Shown: in pieces, positions 9,078 through 20,992 of the stretch
Position numbering within the stretch: the stretch's first letter is position 1
Layout: each line of letters starts with the position of its first letter
Source of the DNA: Lampris incognitus
Lineage: Eukaryota; Chordata; Actinopteri; Lampriformes; Lampridae
Direction of reading: 5' to 3'
Length of the DNA stretch: 64,000 bases
Assembly (NCBI RefSeq): GCF_029633865.1
Contig: NC_079213.1
Coordinates: 109,230,582-109,294,581, forward strand
The notes under the pieces: generated by a model
The model's input: the letters and a program-made list of their open reading frames with translations, nothing else
What the model was told of the DNA's origin: nothing
Databases searched by the model: none
Program-made: the position numbers and the translations under genes

Positions 9078-9269
9078 GTGGCAGACCAGCAAGGGGCCGA
9101 CGCAGAGGCAGCGGTCACGGAGGGACCTGGTCCACAAATAATACGGTTTGGATGTTATGTTGTGGATGGCTGTGGTAAGAAGAGAACAGCGGCATCCAAG
9201 ATCTGTAACTCAAAAAATCAGCGAGGCGACATCCGGTTTCATCCGTCACCGCAAAACCCGCAAAGAAAG
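9078..9269 (+). pseudogene. THAP-like first exon, probably decayed
   Basis: The frame includes RFGCYVVDGCGKKR and GDIRFHPSPQNPQRK, then meets a good donor (AAAG/gtaggc). Cys, Gly-Cys and FH-P spacing resemble the N-terminal part of a THAP zinc finger, whose first exon often ends just before the conserved Trp. The Cys-x5-Cys spacing is one longer than usual. The frame starts with GTG where ATG would be expected, and no in-frame ATG exists up to the donor. It may come from a P-element-like transposon or a host THAP gene copy. Confidence 0.38.
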
Positions 9270-9703
9270 GTAGGCGAGTGTGCCATTTTAGCCAACTTAT
9301 CGGCTGGTCAGACGGGTCGGACGTTAGCTAGGGAGCTAAAGTTGGCTAACGCTAACGTAGCTCAAATTTAACGTAGCCAGGAAGCTAACGTTAAATTTAA
9401 GCGGGCTTCGAATCGACGACGCGTTTTATTGAGCAGACGTAAGTTACGTTAATGTTTTGGTAAATGTATAATGGACTGGCGCTTCCCATGCGTTACGGTT
9501 TTTTGTTTTGCAAATGCAAGGCATTTGTAAGTTGCTATTCACCTTGTGTTGCTAGGCAGCAAGAGCGCTACCAGGGTAACTCTACTTACCATGTGCGTGT
9601 GACGCAGTATCTAGAAAGGGATGAATTGGCCCTCAGTGTCCGTCAATTTTGAATGAGAATGTTTAATTTTCTTCATGTTTGTTAAAAAGAGAATTATCTA
9701 ACT
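9270..9703. other. Spacer with repeated gctaacg words
   Basis: 9320-9405 contains overlapping direct and inverted copies of gttagct/agctaac. It would be the first intron if the THAP-like exon is real. No other feature is seen. Confidence 0.35.
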
Positions 9704-10310
9704 CAGTGTTTCTCAACCGGGGGTCCGCGGACCCCTAGTGGTCCTTGGTGTAATTGCAAGGGGTCCGTGAAAATAAAATATCTTTTAAAAAAAGATCCTA
9801 TGACATTTATAGAAATAGGATTATTTTACTCAAATTTGACAGAGACCTTTATCTACCTAAACTATAAAGGGTAACAGGACTTTTTTTCTCTAATTGCGTC
9901 TGTTTCACAAGTGTAATTTATTGTATTTTAATAAGAGATCTCGCTCCCGTTTGCATTGTTAAAAGTTACTGCATAAAGATTATGTTGTTACATATATCTG
10001 AAAGTTACTGAATACATCATCTGTTTTGTTACATATATCTGAAAGTTACTGAATACATATTCTGTTTTGTTACATATATCTGAAAGTTACTGCATAAGAA
10101 TTCTGTTTTGTTAACTATATCTAAGTTACAACTGAAAGCTCTTATTTTTGCCCCAAAGAGTGAATAAATGCTATAATGCAATTTAAAATGCAGTTTCTAC
10201 TGTTTCTATCAAATTGCAACCCCCCTCCCCCAAGATCAGGTGGAGGGGTCCTCGGGGTAGATCAAAAATACGCAGGGGGTCCAGGACCCCAAAAAGGTTG
10301 AGAACCACTG
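9704..10310 (+). mobile_element. hAT MITE copy B
   Basis: Ends CAGTGTTTCTCAACC and GGTTGAGAACCACTG, with a perfect 8-bp duplication ATCTAACT (9696-9703 and 10311-10318). It has three 41-bp units. It proves the superfamily assignment for copies A and C. Confidence 0.95.
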
Positions 10311-10407
10311 ATCTAACTAAGCAGTCTTCTCCTTCAAGATGTAGCTACGATGTGTTTGGTTTTGGAATATTCACACTAGCTAGCATATTTGCCACAAAAT
10401 TAAAAGG

Positions 10408-10461
<54 letters not shown>

Positions 10462-10549
10462 CATAGAGATACAATGAGTGAGCACTTCTGAAAAATTCCT
10501 TTGTTAGTGTCCTGACGCCGTGTGTGGCAGATTATCTTTCATAACATAT
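10311..10549. other. Spacer with (AT)n tract
   Basis: 10370-10405 (cactagctagcat.tttgccaca) recurs as a direct repeat at 11023-11060. An (AT)n tract occupies 10411-10458. Confidence 0.6.
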
Positions 10550-10682
10550 TGCAACGAATTCAGGGGGCCAGCCGCGGGAACCGTCGCCACAGCCGGGACG
10601 CGAACCCGTATCTCCCACACCGCGGGCGACAGCGTTAACCGGTCGACTAAAGGGCTAACGTGTGTACTTATTCGTGTATGTT
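10550..10682 (-). mobile_element. tRNA-like short repeat R7
   Basis: R-family copy with ends GCAACGAATTC and TTCGTGTATGTTA and the reverse-complement B box gggacgcgaaccc. About 30 bases present in R1 and R2 after the agggtcagaccc motif are missing. Confidence 0.65.
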
Positions 10683-10820
10683 AGGGCGATTGACTGTTCT
10701 TATCTGTTATCTTTTATCATATGTATACCGCCACCTAGAGGCTCTGATTTATTATTTTTATAGGTTTCAGATCCTTAATAATAACAATAAAATCTTATAT
10801 AGCGCTTTTCTAACACTTAC

Positions 10821-11356
10821 CATGACTTATTCAAACTCTTAAAGTATGATGGTTTTAGTATGCCACTAAGTACTGACATTACTAAACATTACATCAAACC
10901 ATGAAAAACTTATTCAAACTATTCAAGTATAATGGTTTTAGTATGCAACAAAATGGCATTCTCAAAGCATGCCTGACTTTTATGGGACATGCTATTCATC
11001 TTATTTTGTCCCGTCCATATCCACACTAGCTAGCATCTTTGCCACAAAGTTAAAGGGATATTGTACTTTAATATAACTTGTCAAGTTTAGGCAGTGTTAT
11101 CTCCATCTAAGTGTATCTACAAGTAAGCTAGCAATCACCACTGTCCCTGTGAGCCACTGTCAACACCACCATTCCTTCCAGGTGTCAGGCTCCTCATGAC
11201 ATGGTTTGATGTAATATTTAGTAATGTCAATATTTAGTGGCATACTAAAACCATTATACTTGAATAGTTTGAATCAGTTTTCATGGTTTGATGTAATGTC
11301 AATATTTAGTGGCATATTAAAACTAATATACTTGAATAGTTTAAATACATTTTCAT
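10821..11356. repeat. Inverted repeat pair with duplicated arms
   Basis: The left arm at 10821-10947 (caagtataatggttttagtatgc, acattacatcaaaccatga) is the reverse complement of 11199-11356. Each arm consists of about two tandem copies of the same unit. About 250 bp separate the arms. No terminal duplication was identified, so its class is open. Confidence 0.6.
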
Positions 11357-11643
11357 GTTTTTGGAGTAATGTTTAGTAATTTCAGTAATGATTACATTTT
11401 GGGCTATATATTTTTATTTATTTTTATATACTTGTTTTTAGTTTATACGCTATTCAGTTGTATTTGGCTTTGATGCAATACTTTTTTGTGTGCACAGAAA
11501 CAGTTAAGTAGGAAAACAATGACAGTGTCATATGAGAAGCATCTTAGACAGATGCATTAATAGGCCAAGGAGAAATGGTGTGACCCTCCTGAAGGGGGTA
11601 AGTAAGCAGGCTACTGACTACTCTCTTTTAACTGATTTAAATG

Positions 11644-11940
11644 TGGAAACTGGCGTAGATCATCAGAATTTCGAATGACTTGACTTGTGAATTGCTTTAC
11701 CTGAGCAATGACTTGACTTGTCTTGCTTGACTTGGAAACTGGGGTAGATCATCAGAATTTTGAATGACTTGACTTGTGACTTGCTTGACCTGAGCAATGA
11801 CTTGACTTGTCTTGCTTGACGTATAGCAGGGACTCGACTTGCTTGATTCTCACTACAGTAACTTGGGATTTACTTGAGGGGTAAGACTTGAGACTTACTT
11901 GTGACTTGCACAAATGTGACTCACTCCCACCTCTGCCTAT
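11644..11940 (+). repeat. 88-bp tandem duplication in an acttg-rich repeat
   Basis: 11644-11731 and 11732-11820 are near-identical (ggaaactgg.gtagatcatc). The sequence then ends at cccacctctg (about 11935), similar to the end of a CAGAGGTGGG-type fish MITE. The matching left end is not visible. Confidence 0.6.
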
Positions 11941-14900
11941 ATGAGTGGGTGAATTGAACACGAGTACACCTTTTTGACCTATCGGACTGCCCCTGGCTCC
12001 TCCTCCATTGCCCCCTACTCCTCTTTGCCACTGTATGATTTTATTTCTTTAAAGACTCACTGAACCATAGGAACTACTGCAAGCGACTGGCTATTTGTGT
12101 TGTGTTACTTTGCAGAGGTTTGCTTGTGTTCCCTGCCCATCCTTAGAGGAAGTTGGTGTACACAGTTGGGGGTTGTTAGCCCTCAGTTGAGAACATTTCA
12201 GAAGTATTGGGGGTTGAACTTGAAACCGCAGGACCCCCCTAACAAGCCCTCCAGCCTTCCACAGTGACAGATAAAGGGGACACCTGTATCCCATCAATTT
12301 GACAGACAGCACATGAAGAGGGATTAATGAGATGTCCTTGCCCCTTCTTCTCATCTGCAGTAAGGGATGCAAGCTACATGGAAGTGAAAGGTTAGGAGAA
12401 GACCAGTCCTGTTAAAAAAAATACTTTCAAATATAAATGAGTGGGAGCCAAGGCTTTGTCCCGTATTATTAATGAAGATGTGCATTGAGTGAAACTGAAT
12501 GAAGGACATATGGACAAATCAGAAAAATGGTCTGTAAGTGACATTTGTATTTTGTTTTGTGAAGTATATATACCTGATAATCTTATTTTTTTTCTACTTT
12601 ATGCATAATGGCTGATGATCAGTATGTTAGAAAAATGGCATGGGACAATCTGTCTGTACTTTTTTACAGAGAGAGGACCCAGACAGCCAAACTTTGTTCT
12701 GTTTTGCTGTTTATTTCATGAAATGTAAAGTCTGCAGCAGTTATATTAACTTTAAGAAAGAGCAAAGTAATGGTCGATGGGGAGGGAATCCACAGAGAAT
12801 CTTGCATGTTATCTGTTTTTCTAAGAATATCGGGGGAACATTTTTAAAAAGCATTCACTGACAAATAGTGCAACACAAATCATGCACCACTGGTTGCTGC
12901 AGTTACACTCTTGCCCCTTTTTGGGAATGGGGCTGTGAGTCACACAGCACACATGCAGTATACTAAATATGCAAAGGGCAATGAGATGCAGGTTCATCCT
13001 ATTGAATGGCAGGACCAATCCTAGCCCCTACTCTTTCGATGTGGATTTTCCCATTTAGAACTAATACCACAACTTCTGAATAAAACATGGCCTTAAGAGA
13101 CACCAGGTTTGAAGCTTGGTTATTGGAGTTAAACTCTCCCACGTGACGCTAATTGTCATCAAGCTGACCCGTCATCCTCTAGGTAAATGGAGCCAAAAGC
13201 TCTCCTGGGTTGCAGAGTAGCCTAAATGCTAGAAAGGCAGATTTGTTTGCCAGATTAATTGTGGGCTTTGGTTGGGCATAACAAAACATGCAAATATACT
13301 GTAATATAGTGTAACTCCATCTTCTCGTCACTAATGTAATTAATCCCACAACCCAAGAAGAGAGAGCAAGATTGATTTATGTCAATTTTAAACAAATTAA
13401 ATTATCTACTTAATCTAAATGGAGGAGAAATCAATTGGGCTGCATACGATCATCAAGCGAGCGGCAGAGATATTTGGAATTAGTAGCAGATAGTATGTGG
13501 AGACAAATCCAATTTGGTTTTATCTCTGTGTCAGATTTTTTTCCCCCAATAGTTTAATTAAAAGAATTTCTCAAACTTATGGTAATTTACCAGCAAGTGC
13601 AAACGCTAATTACATTTTCAACTGTACATGCCACCGGGAGCACTGCCTTACATGCATGCGTGCATATGCTTGTAATTGTCCAGAAGCAAAACCTCAGGCA
13701 GATGTTGTACTTTTCCCCACACAAGGCTTTATAAAACATGAAAAAGGAAGGTCTATTGTTTAAAAGGATGAAAGACCACACTCGTGGACATTTAGATCTC
13801 AAAGTTAGTCTGTTGACTCATTGAGATTGTACTTCTCCATGATTACTTGTATGACAGGCACTTTTTAATGCAAAATATGTGGTAGAAATATGTCACTGTA
13901 AATACATAAACATCAGTCTGATACTGAGCAAACCTTATTGTGGACTTCAGTTAAAATATTAAATTCTTCTCACATCTTCAATCACCCAAATCAGTCTTGG
14001 AAATTGTTCAAGGATAGTACCATTTTTTATAATTTGTCATAGTTCCAAGGTCAGTGGCTTGGTCAGACAGCACTGCAGCATGGTACACCCATCATGCCCT
14101 TTTTGCTTTGCCAAATTTAATTATTACTTTCATACTGTCAGAGGTCTATTGTCTGTCTCCCCCTTTCTATTTCCTTTTCCTTCTCATTGTATGTCACTTT
14201 CTTTTGTTCTATTTGAGGCTCTATCCTCCTTGCTTTCTTCTTTTTTCCTTCCTTTATTTCTTTCATCGGGTATAAGGCTTGAGTAAAAGCTACCAAAAAG
14301 ATTACATTTCTATGTTTATTTATTGGACTGGGCATGCACCGCTTCTACTAACTCTAATGGTATTTGCACTCCTATTCATCCTGGCGGTCTGCCACAATTC
14401 AGTTGACTTTCATTCATCAAAGGGTCCTGTGCACAAACTGCACAAACTGAGCAATCAGTCCCTATTGTGACCCAAATAGTATAGCGCCACATACCCTCCC
14501 CGACACTTTATTGCGCTTGGATGGACCCATGATGCAAAAATACAAGAGTTTCTCTGAGATTTTTTTTTTATTATGGGTTGTAATTTATATCACAACAAAA
14601 GTGGAAGGAGTTGGCGGGCCCTCCCCCTGTAACCACACACATAAAGCACACTTGTTGAGGTAATGATATACAATATGGTGATTTTTCAGGGGTATGTTGG
14701 AGTCTGATTACCTTATTCAGGAAAGTTGTAAGAAATTATCATACTCTGGCTTATCATCAGTAGGATTAAGACTTTTTTCTCAGTACAGAAATCCATGTAT
14801 GGTTGTGCAATAGCAATATCAATACAATATGTGGAAAAAGTAAGGATGCTGTTATATTTGATCATTGGACATTTTCTTGTGAGGAGGGGACAGCAATGGG

Positions 14901-15177
14901 GTGTGATCTGGGAGGCTGACTTCACCAGGGCCGGGGGCAGCATGATGGAATTTGCAAAAAACTAATTTTCTCATTTCAGCCTCACTCACCATTGACAGAT
15001 TTTACATTTGCATGGGAGAATGGCATTTTGGTGTGGGTATTTCCGCGGGATTTTGATCTTGTGTGCATATCGAGTTTCCAAGAGCAACTTGGTGCTCTAC
15101 CCGCGTGGTTGTCCAAGTGGCAGCTGGCTAAAATTTTATTAAAATACTTGCACGCCTACTGTAGTTATGGTCAAGTC
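11941..15177. other. Unique region, no gene supported; AT-rich conserved-looking core 13130-13520
   Basis: No repeat family that I recognise and no frame longer than about 90 codons. 13130-13520 has the composition of vertebrate conserved non-coding elements, with TAAT-type homeodomain words and unbroken moderate complexity (gctaattgtcatcaagctga, taattaatc, caattgggctgcatac). This is judged by eye only. A pyrimidine-rich tract runs at 14150-14260. Confidence 0.35.
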
Positions 15178-15345
15178 AAGTCAATTTTATTTGTATAGCC
15201 CAATATCACAAATTACAAATTTGCATCAAGGGGCTTTACAGTAACACAACACCCTGTCTTTAGACCCTTGCATCAGATAAGGAACAACTCCCTCAAAAAA
15301 CCTTTTAACTGGGAAAACAAAATAAGAAGAAACCTCACAGTATAG
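15178..15345 (+). mobile_element. Fish LINE/SINE 3'-tail repeat, copy 1
   Basis: tcaattttatttgtatagcc, caatatcacaaattacaaatttgc and ggataaggaacaactccc match the copy at 45403-45560 in the same order. This is a common teleost interspersed 3' tail. No coding part is attached. Confidence 0.7.
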
Positions 15346-15974
15346 TTTACCATGGTAGTACACATTTCTCCCAAGCCAATGTTAGACTGTATAAATATAA
15401 TTTGGATTTAGAAAGTTAATTGATTAAGCAGGACTCAACCAACTTTATATGATGTGTTCTCTATTGAGTGTCCTTGTTTCATGTTCTAGCCAAGGATTAT
15501 GCTGCTAACCTAAGGTTAACCAAAATTAAGAAGTGTCAGTCCTTCATTGGTTTCTCTTGCAAGGACATATACAGTGGGGGAGACTAAGCATTCAACACGC
15601 CAACATTTTTTTCATTAAACATATTTCCAGTGCAGCTATTCACATGAAATCAAGACCAGATATTGGTATTAACTCACAAGGCAACACAGCTAAAGAAGCT
15701 ATGTATTAAATTGCAATGACACAGGAAAAAAAGTACTGAACACGCAGTAAGAAAAAGCACTGAACCAGGTGATTCCACTAATTAGTCCTCTTACCTGTGC
15801 TAGTAAGAGTCAACTGGGTTAGTGCATGTGGCTGTTAGTACATGCACTCTTTTGAAAAGGATTAACCATCTGTGACTGCATCATTTCTTATCAAGCTGTC
15901 AAGCAAGCACCATCTCATGATGGGTAGAGGCAAAGAACTCTCCCAAGACCTTTGCAACAAGATTTTTTAGCAAT

Positions 15975-16430
15975 GGGCGTCCAGGTAGCATAGCAGTCTG
16001 TTCATTGCCTACCAACACAGGGATCGCCGGTTCGAATCCCCATGTTTCCTCCGGCTTGGTTGGGCATCCCTACAGACGTAATTGGCCATGTCTGCGGGTG
16101 GGAAGCCAGATGTGGGTATGTGTCCTGGTCAATGCACTAGCGCCTCCTCTGGTCGGTCAGGGCGCCTGTTCAGGGAGGAGGGGGAACTGGGGGGAATAGT
16201 GTGGTCCTCTCACACGCTACGTCCCCCTGGTGAAACTCCTCACTGTCAGGTGAAAAGAAGCGGCTGGCGACTACACATGTATCGGAGGAGGAATGTGGTA
16301 GTCTGCAGCCCTCCCCAGATCAGCAGAGGGGTGGAGCAGTGACCGGGATGGCTCGAAAGAGTGGGGTAATTGGACGGGTACAATTGGGGAAAAAAAGGGG
16401 GGGGGGTCCAAAAAAATAAAATAAAAAAAA
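15975..16430 (+). mobile_element. tRNA-derived SINE, family A
   Basis: The tRNA-like head gggcgtccaggtagcatagc carries the A box, and ggttcgaatccc is the B box. The body (ctacgtccccctggtgaaac, tatcggaggagg) and tail (acaattggggaaaaaaa) are shared by copies at 27255, 28992, 33181, 40101 and 41300. It sits within the transposase start region of the Tc1 relic. Confidence 0.88.
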
Positions 16431-16875
16431 GATTGAAGATCGTTGAGCAATATAGAAATGGCATAGGTTACCAACTGATTTCTCAACTCCTAAATGTTCC
16501 AATAAGCACTATTAGGGCCATTATCCACAAAGTGAAAAAGCATCAACCGGCCATGCACAGGAGCTCCTCACAAGATTGCTGACTGGGAAGTAAGAAAATT
16601 AGTCAGAGGAGTAGCCCAAGATCCAAGGACCACTCAAAAAGAGCTCCAGAGAGACCTGGAAGAAGCAGGTATAATTTTCACAGGGAAAACAATAGGCAAT
16701 GCACTCTGCCGCCTTACACAATTACCCCATACGACTCCGTTACTGAAGAAAATACATGTTGAAGCTGGACTGAAGTTTGCTACACAACATTTGGAGAAGC
16801 CTGTAGATTACTGGAAGAATGTGGTGTGGTCAGATGAGACAAATATTTGAATTTTTGGCAATAATACTATGTGCC

Positions 16876-17260
16876 GGGCGGCACGGTGGCGCAGTGGTTA
16901 GCGTGGTCGCCCCACAGCAAGAAGGGCATGGGTTCGAGCCCCCGGTACTCCAACCTTGGGGGTCGTCCCAGATCGTCCTATGTGGCGTTTGCATGTTCTC
17001 CCCGTGTTTGCGTGAGTTTACTCCAGGGGCTCCGGTTTCCTCCCACAGTCCAAAGACATGCAGGTCAGGTGAATCGGCCATACTAAATTGTCCCTAGGTA
17101 TGAATGTGTGTGGGTGTGGGTGTGTATGTCGGCCCTGTGTGATAGTCTGGCGGCCTGTCCAGGGTGTCTCCCCACCTGCTGCCCAATGACTGCTGGGATA
17201 AGCTCCAGCATCCCCGCGACCCTGAGAGCAGGACAAGCGGTTCGGAAAATGGATGGATGG
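16876..17260 (+). mobile_element. tRNA-derived SINE, family B, complete
   Basis: Begins gggcggcacggtggcgcagtgg with B box gggttcgagccc, and ends in ggatggatgg. The 12-bp duplication ATACTAYGTGCC flanks it (16864-16875, 17261-17272), which proves insertion into the Tc1 element by target-primed reverse transcription. Confidence 0.93.
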
Positions 17261-17936
17261 ATACTACGTGCCATGTTTGGAGGAGAAATAACTTTGCATA
17301 TGACCCTAAAATCCTGTACCTACAGTGAAGTTTGAAGGTGGAACCATCATGATATTGGGCTGTTTCTCTTCTCATGTTATCAGCAGAATCCAAATTGTTG
17401 AAGAGAAGATCAATGGAGCAACGTATTGGGCTATTCTTGAGAAGAATCTGTTGCCATCCACCAGCAGAATGAGGGTGAGATGTGGGTGAACCTTCCTACA
17501 AGGCAACAATCCAAAATATACTGCAGAGGAGACTCTCAAGTGGTTCCAGACAAAGAAAATGAAGATGTTGAAATGGCTCAATCAGTCACCCGACTTGAAC
17601 CCAATGGAACATTTTTGGAAGGAACTGAAGATAAGGATTTACCAGCAGGCCCCCAGAATCTTCAACGTTTGAAAACTGTTTGCTTAGAAGAATGGGCCAA
17701 AATCTCCCTCCTTAACACTGTGAGAGGTTTGTTTATTCGTAAAGGAAGTGTCTTGAATCTGACATTGCAAAGAAAGGCTTCTCCACCAAGTATTAAATAC
17801 ATTTCAGTTAGAGTATTCAATGTTTGTTTTTTTTTCCCCAGTGCCATTCCAATTTAATGCACATAACTTTTTTGTTGTTTGGAATGTTATGATTTCTTTA
17901 GCTGTGTTGTCTCATTGAGTTAACGCCAGTGATGTG

Positions 17937-20448
17937 CGGTGAGGCCAGTGGCTGGGTAGGCAGTGGGCATTCACAAATCCAAATTACATTCTTTTGTGCT
18001 CTCTAATGTTTTATAACAAACTGATCTTTCTTCATTCTTCCAACTGCCACAGAATCCTAGAGTATTGTGCCGCCCTGGCTGAACTACATTCCAAAGGAAA
18101 ACCTAAACAAACATATTGTCAAAGTATATATGAAGTAATTTTTCTTGTTTTATATGGTTTCTGATAGCTGTGGAATGACTAAGTAATACCATTGCCTTTC
18201 CTTAGAGCTCCCAAACTATTGTGGATTTCATTGCAATCACTACGAACAGCAGTTATGAGATATTATTTGTAAATATGGTTGAAACATTACCTGAAAAGAA
18301 GAACACATACATGAATCAGGGATCAGGAACACTTTATTTGTCCTTTCATTTCATGCACTTGCATACGTGAAATGAAACGAAATGCCATTTCCCCCGGCCC
18401 ACAGCAGTGCAACACAAAGGCAAAAACGCATCCAAAAACTACAAGAACTACAAGAACACACATATCCAAACTAACACATACTATATCCAAACTAAACAAA
18501 AACTCGCTGTCCAAGGGAACGAACGCCAGCCAGGATGACTGCCGGTCCGCATGGGCTAGCAGTTAGCTTAGCCTGCCCCGCTTCCGCGTCCTGTCTGACT
18601 GCCCTCGGTGTTTCCTCCTCGGGCGCAGCTCCAGGCAGGGGCCATAGGTCCCTGGGCCCACCGGACGCAGCAGACCAAGCTCTCCCAGCCGGTCCAGCGC
18701 CAGCGCTCCTACTGAACCTAAACACAACACAAAGAAACAATATTTGTGGTAAATATATGTAATTTAATATATGTAAAATACACAAATACATAATTTAAAT
18801 TATGTACCATTTCATTCATTCATTTCCAGTATTATGATGGATAATAAAATGACAGAGCAGCAACGGAGACTGAATTCATGCAAATAAACTGGGTGCTGAG
18901 GTGACAGAACACTGAGCTCATATGTATTGAGGTCTCCTATAGATCAATCAAAAACACTATTTTTTGGGTAATGCATGTGAAAATGGCAGTTAGTTGCTTA
19001 GAGCATGCTTTTACCCAAAACGATTTTGAAGCCAACTTATAAGATACAAAGTGACATCAGCATATTAGATGACAAATGGTAAGGAGGTAAATGTATAATA
19101 ATAATAATAATTAATAATGGCATGTATCCCATCATTAATGCTTCTCCTGTGCAGTTAGAGTTAGATCCCAGTCCAGTTCAACTACAGAATATAACAACTT
19201 GTAAACATTTTGATAAGTGAATCAACATAATCACAAACATTTCATAGTGAAAGTGAACAGTAAATATTATTTATGGGTAATCGCACTGATTTGTAGAAAT
19301 GGAAGACAAACTGAGATGACTTGCACAAATCTGTAAACTTCAAAATGGTTGAAAAGTTTCAGGGCTCTTTTTGATGTATTACTTGGGAGATGAATTGTCA
19401 ATCAATGAAAAGAAAATATGGCACGATGCCTTGAGCCAGCCTGAAAAAAACATGGCAAAGGTAGAAGTAAAAAAAAAAAAAAAAGGAGTGTGACTTGGGG
19501 AGCCATAAATGACCCATGTACTCATGTCATTCACAGTACTCAATTTCACATCTAGCCAGTATCTTAGAAAACACGAAGTGACAAAAGCATAATAAATGAT
19601 ACTGGCTGCAAAGCATGCATGCAAGCATCCACTGCAGCTAAACACTTCAGTTCAGCTACGCAACTGCAAAAGCACATAAATGTAAGAACAGTGGCATAGC
19701 TCTACATTTCTGTAGGTTTGCTAAAATAAACAGTAAATATCAATTCAAACTAGCGGTCTAAAAATGAACAATAAATATCAACTCAAATGTTGTATAGATT
19801 TGTAAAATCCATTACTAAACACTTCGGTTCAGCTACACAAACAAGTTGCATACTTTTGTGAACTCTACATTTGTATAGATTTGTAAAAATGAACAATAAA
19901 TATCAATGCAAACTTTTTATAGATTTGTAAAAATGAACAATGAAACGAATTAAAACACATCTACAAAATAATTGTATAAAGAGATATTAATAATAAGGAT
20001 ATATGAAATAAGAAGTGTGTGCAGGGAAGGGAAGGCATTTCAGCGATGGTTGTCTGATGCAGGACATCATTTGATAAAAAAGGCAGAATTCAGAGAATAG
20101 AATAAAAAAATCATATTCATATTAACTTGTCCAACACAGCCACACTACATGAAAGACACGTTTACTGATTACTTTGATTCAACACTGCCACGAGCATAAA
20201 AGTGCAAAATCAATGGCTTACCTTCACCTGAAGATGAAGTCCATTCACCTGTCTTCCTCCACGAATCTCTCCGTGGCGTGGCGTGACATAACATGACCTT
20301 GATGGCTCTGATTGGCTCGCACTCCCGCCATAAGCAGTGCCTTTCCTCGTCCTTTGATAATACACAGGTGCAAACTCCGAACTTGTCAATGTTAAATTAT
20401 CACAGGGTAGGCGCTGCCTACCCTGCCTACCCTGACCGCACGTCAGTG
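17937..20448. mobile_element. 2.5-kb non-autonomous hAT element
   Basis: Ends CAGTGATGTGCGGTGAGG and CCTGACCGCACGTCAGTG pair with two mismatches. The flanks GTTAACGC (17929-17936) and GTTAACAC (20449-20456) are an 8-bp target duplication with one change. No transposase frame is visible. The interior contains another repeat (18310-18725), an (ATA)n tract near 19097 and reiterated aaatgaacaataaatatca words at 19730-19940. Confidence 0.82.
18310..18725. repeat. Interspersed repeat (atcaggaacactttatttgtc family), copy 1
   Basis: It shares atcaggaacactttat, agtgcaacacaaag, acacatatccaaactaacac and gaacgccagcca with 44985-45195, in order. It looks like a LINE 3' untranslated segment in reverse, but no coding part proves that. 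The reading frames within it are not meaningful. Confidence 0.6.
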
Positions 20449-20508
20449 GTTAACACCAATGTCTGGGTTTAAACTCATATGACTAGCTGCACTAGAAATA
20501 TGTCCAGG

Positions 20509-20906
20509 ATTCAAGATTTAATAATGTATTGCCATATCAACTTTACAGTTGATTTTGGAATTTGTTTCAGTGTGCTCAAAGATAGCAACAGCAAACATAT
20601 AACCACAAAATACATACAAGGAGTGTCCACAAAAATATACTGTCGAAGTTATAATTCAGTTAGTGCAGCCATATGTCCCATTCACTTAGACAAATTAAAG
20701 TGTATTTGCTTCAGGAGACTATACTTGTACAATCAGTGAAGCATTTAGGGTGCAAACTGCTGCAGGGCCAGTGCTATTGTGGAAGCAAGAAGTTCTGGTC
20801 TTGATACTGCGGAGTCTTTTACCCGGAGGGAGACAATTGAATAGGGGGTTGGCCGGGTTTGAAGAGTCTTAAAATTGTAAAACTTTTCCACTGAATGTGA
20901 ATATGG

Positions 20907-20909
<3 letters not shown>
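20509..20909. other. Spacer between Tc1 relic and Tc1 palindrome
   Basis: Unique sequence without an identified repeat. It might contain downstream parts of the Gmr1-like element (for example 20745-20860 minus), but no motif supports this. Confidence 0.35.

Positions 20910-20989
<80 letters not shown>
20910..20989. repeat. (AT)n microsatellite at left end of Tc1 palindrome
   Basis: About 40 AT units directly abut the terminal repeat. Its mirror is the tract at 22187-22247. Confidence 0.95.

Positions 20990-20992
<3 letters not shown>

Larger units (their letters stand above)
15920..17815 (+). pseudogene. Tc1-like transposase pseudogene
   Basis: Start MMGRGKELSQDLCNKIF (from about 15918) is followed, after a SINE, by helix-turn-helix YRNGIGYQLISQLLNVPIST. 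WSDETN marks the first catalytic Asp, with a stop codon two residues later. QGNNPKYTAE shows Asn where the second catalytic Asp is expected. QSPDLNPMEHFWKEL carries the third acidic residue region. Two SINEs, stops and frameshifts make it inactive. The full family is about 340 residues. Confidence 0.85.
15572..20508 (+). mobile_element. Tc1-like transposon relic split by three insertions
   Basis: The left end CAGTGGGGGAGACTAAGC follows TA (15570-15571). Parts are 15572-15974, about 16431-16875, 17261-17936 and 20457 to about 20508. The last part (accaatgtctgggtttaaac … agctgcactagaaatatg) continues the right inverted repeat, which is complementary to 15600-15740. The outermost right end is lost or too diverged. 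The inserts are a SINE, a second SINE and a 2.5-kb hAT. Confidence 0.82.

Noticed and set aside
12091..12372. Minus-strand coding exon
   Set aside because: The frame is open by chance; no splice signals of quality and no protein-like motif were seen.
16010..16040. Functional tRNA genes at SINE heads (16000, 27290, 41330 and others)
   Set aside because: A and B boxes are present, but the sequences continue into shared SINE bodies and tails, and the acceptor stems do not pair.
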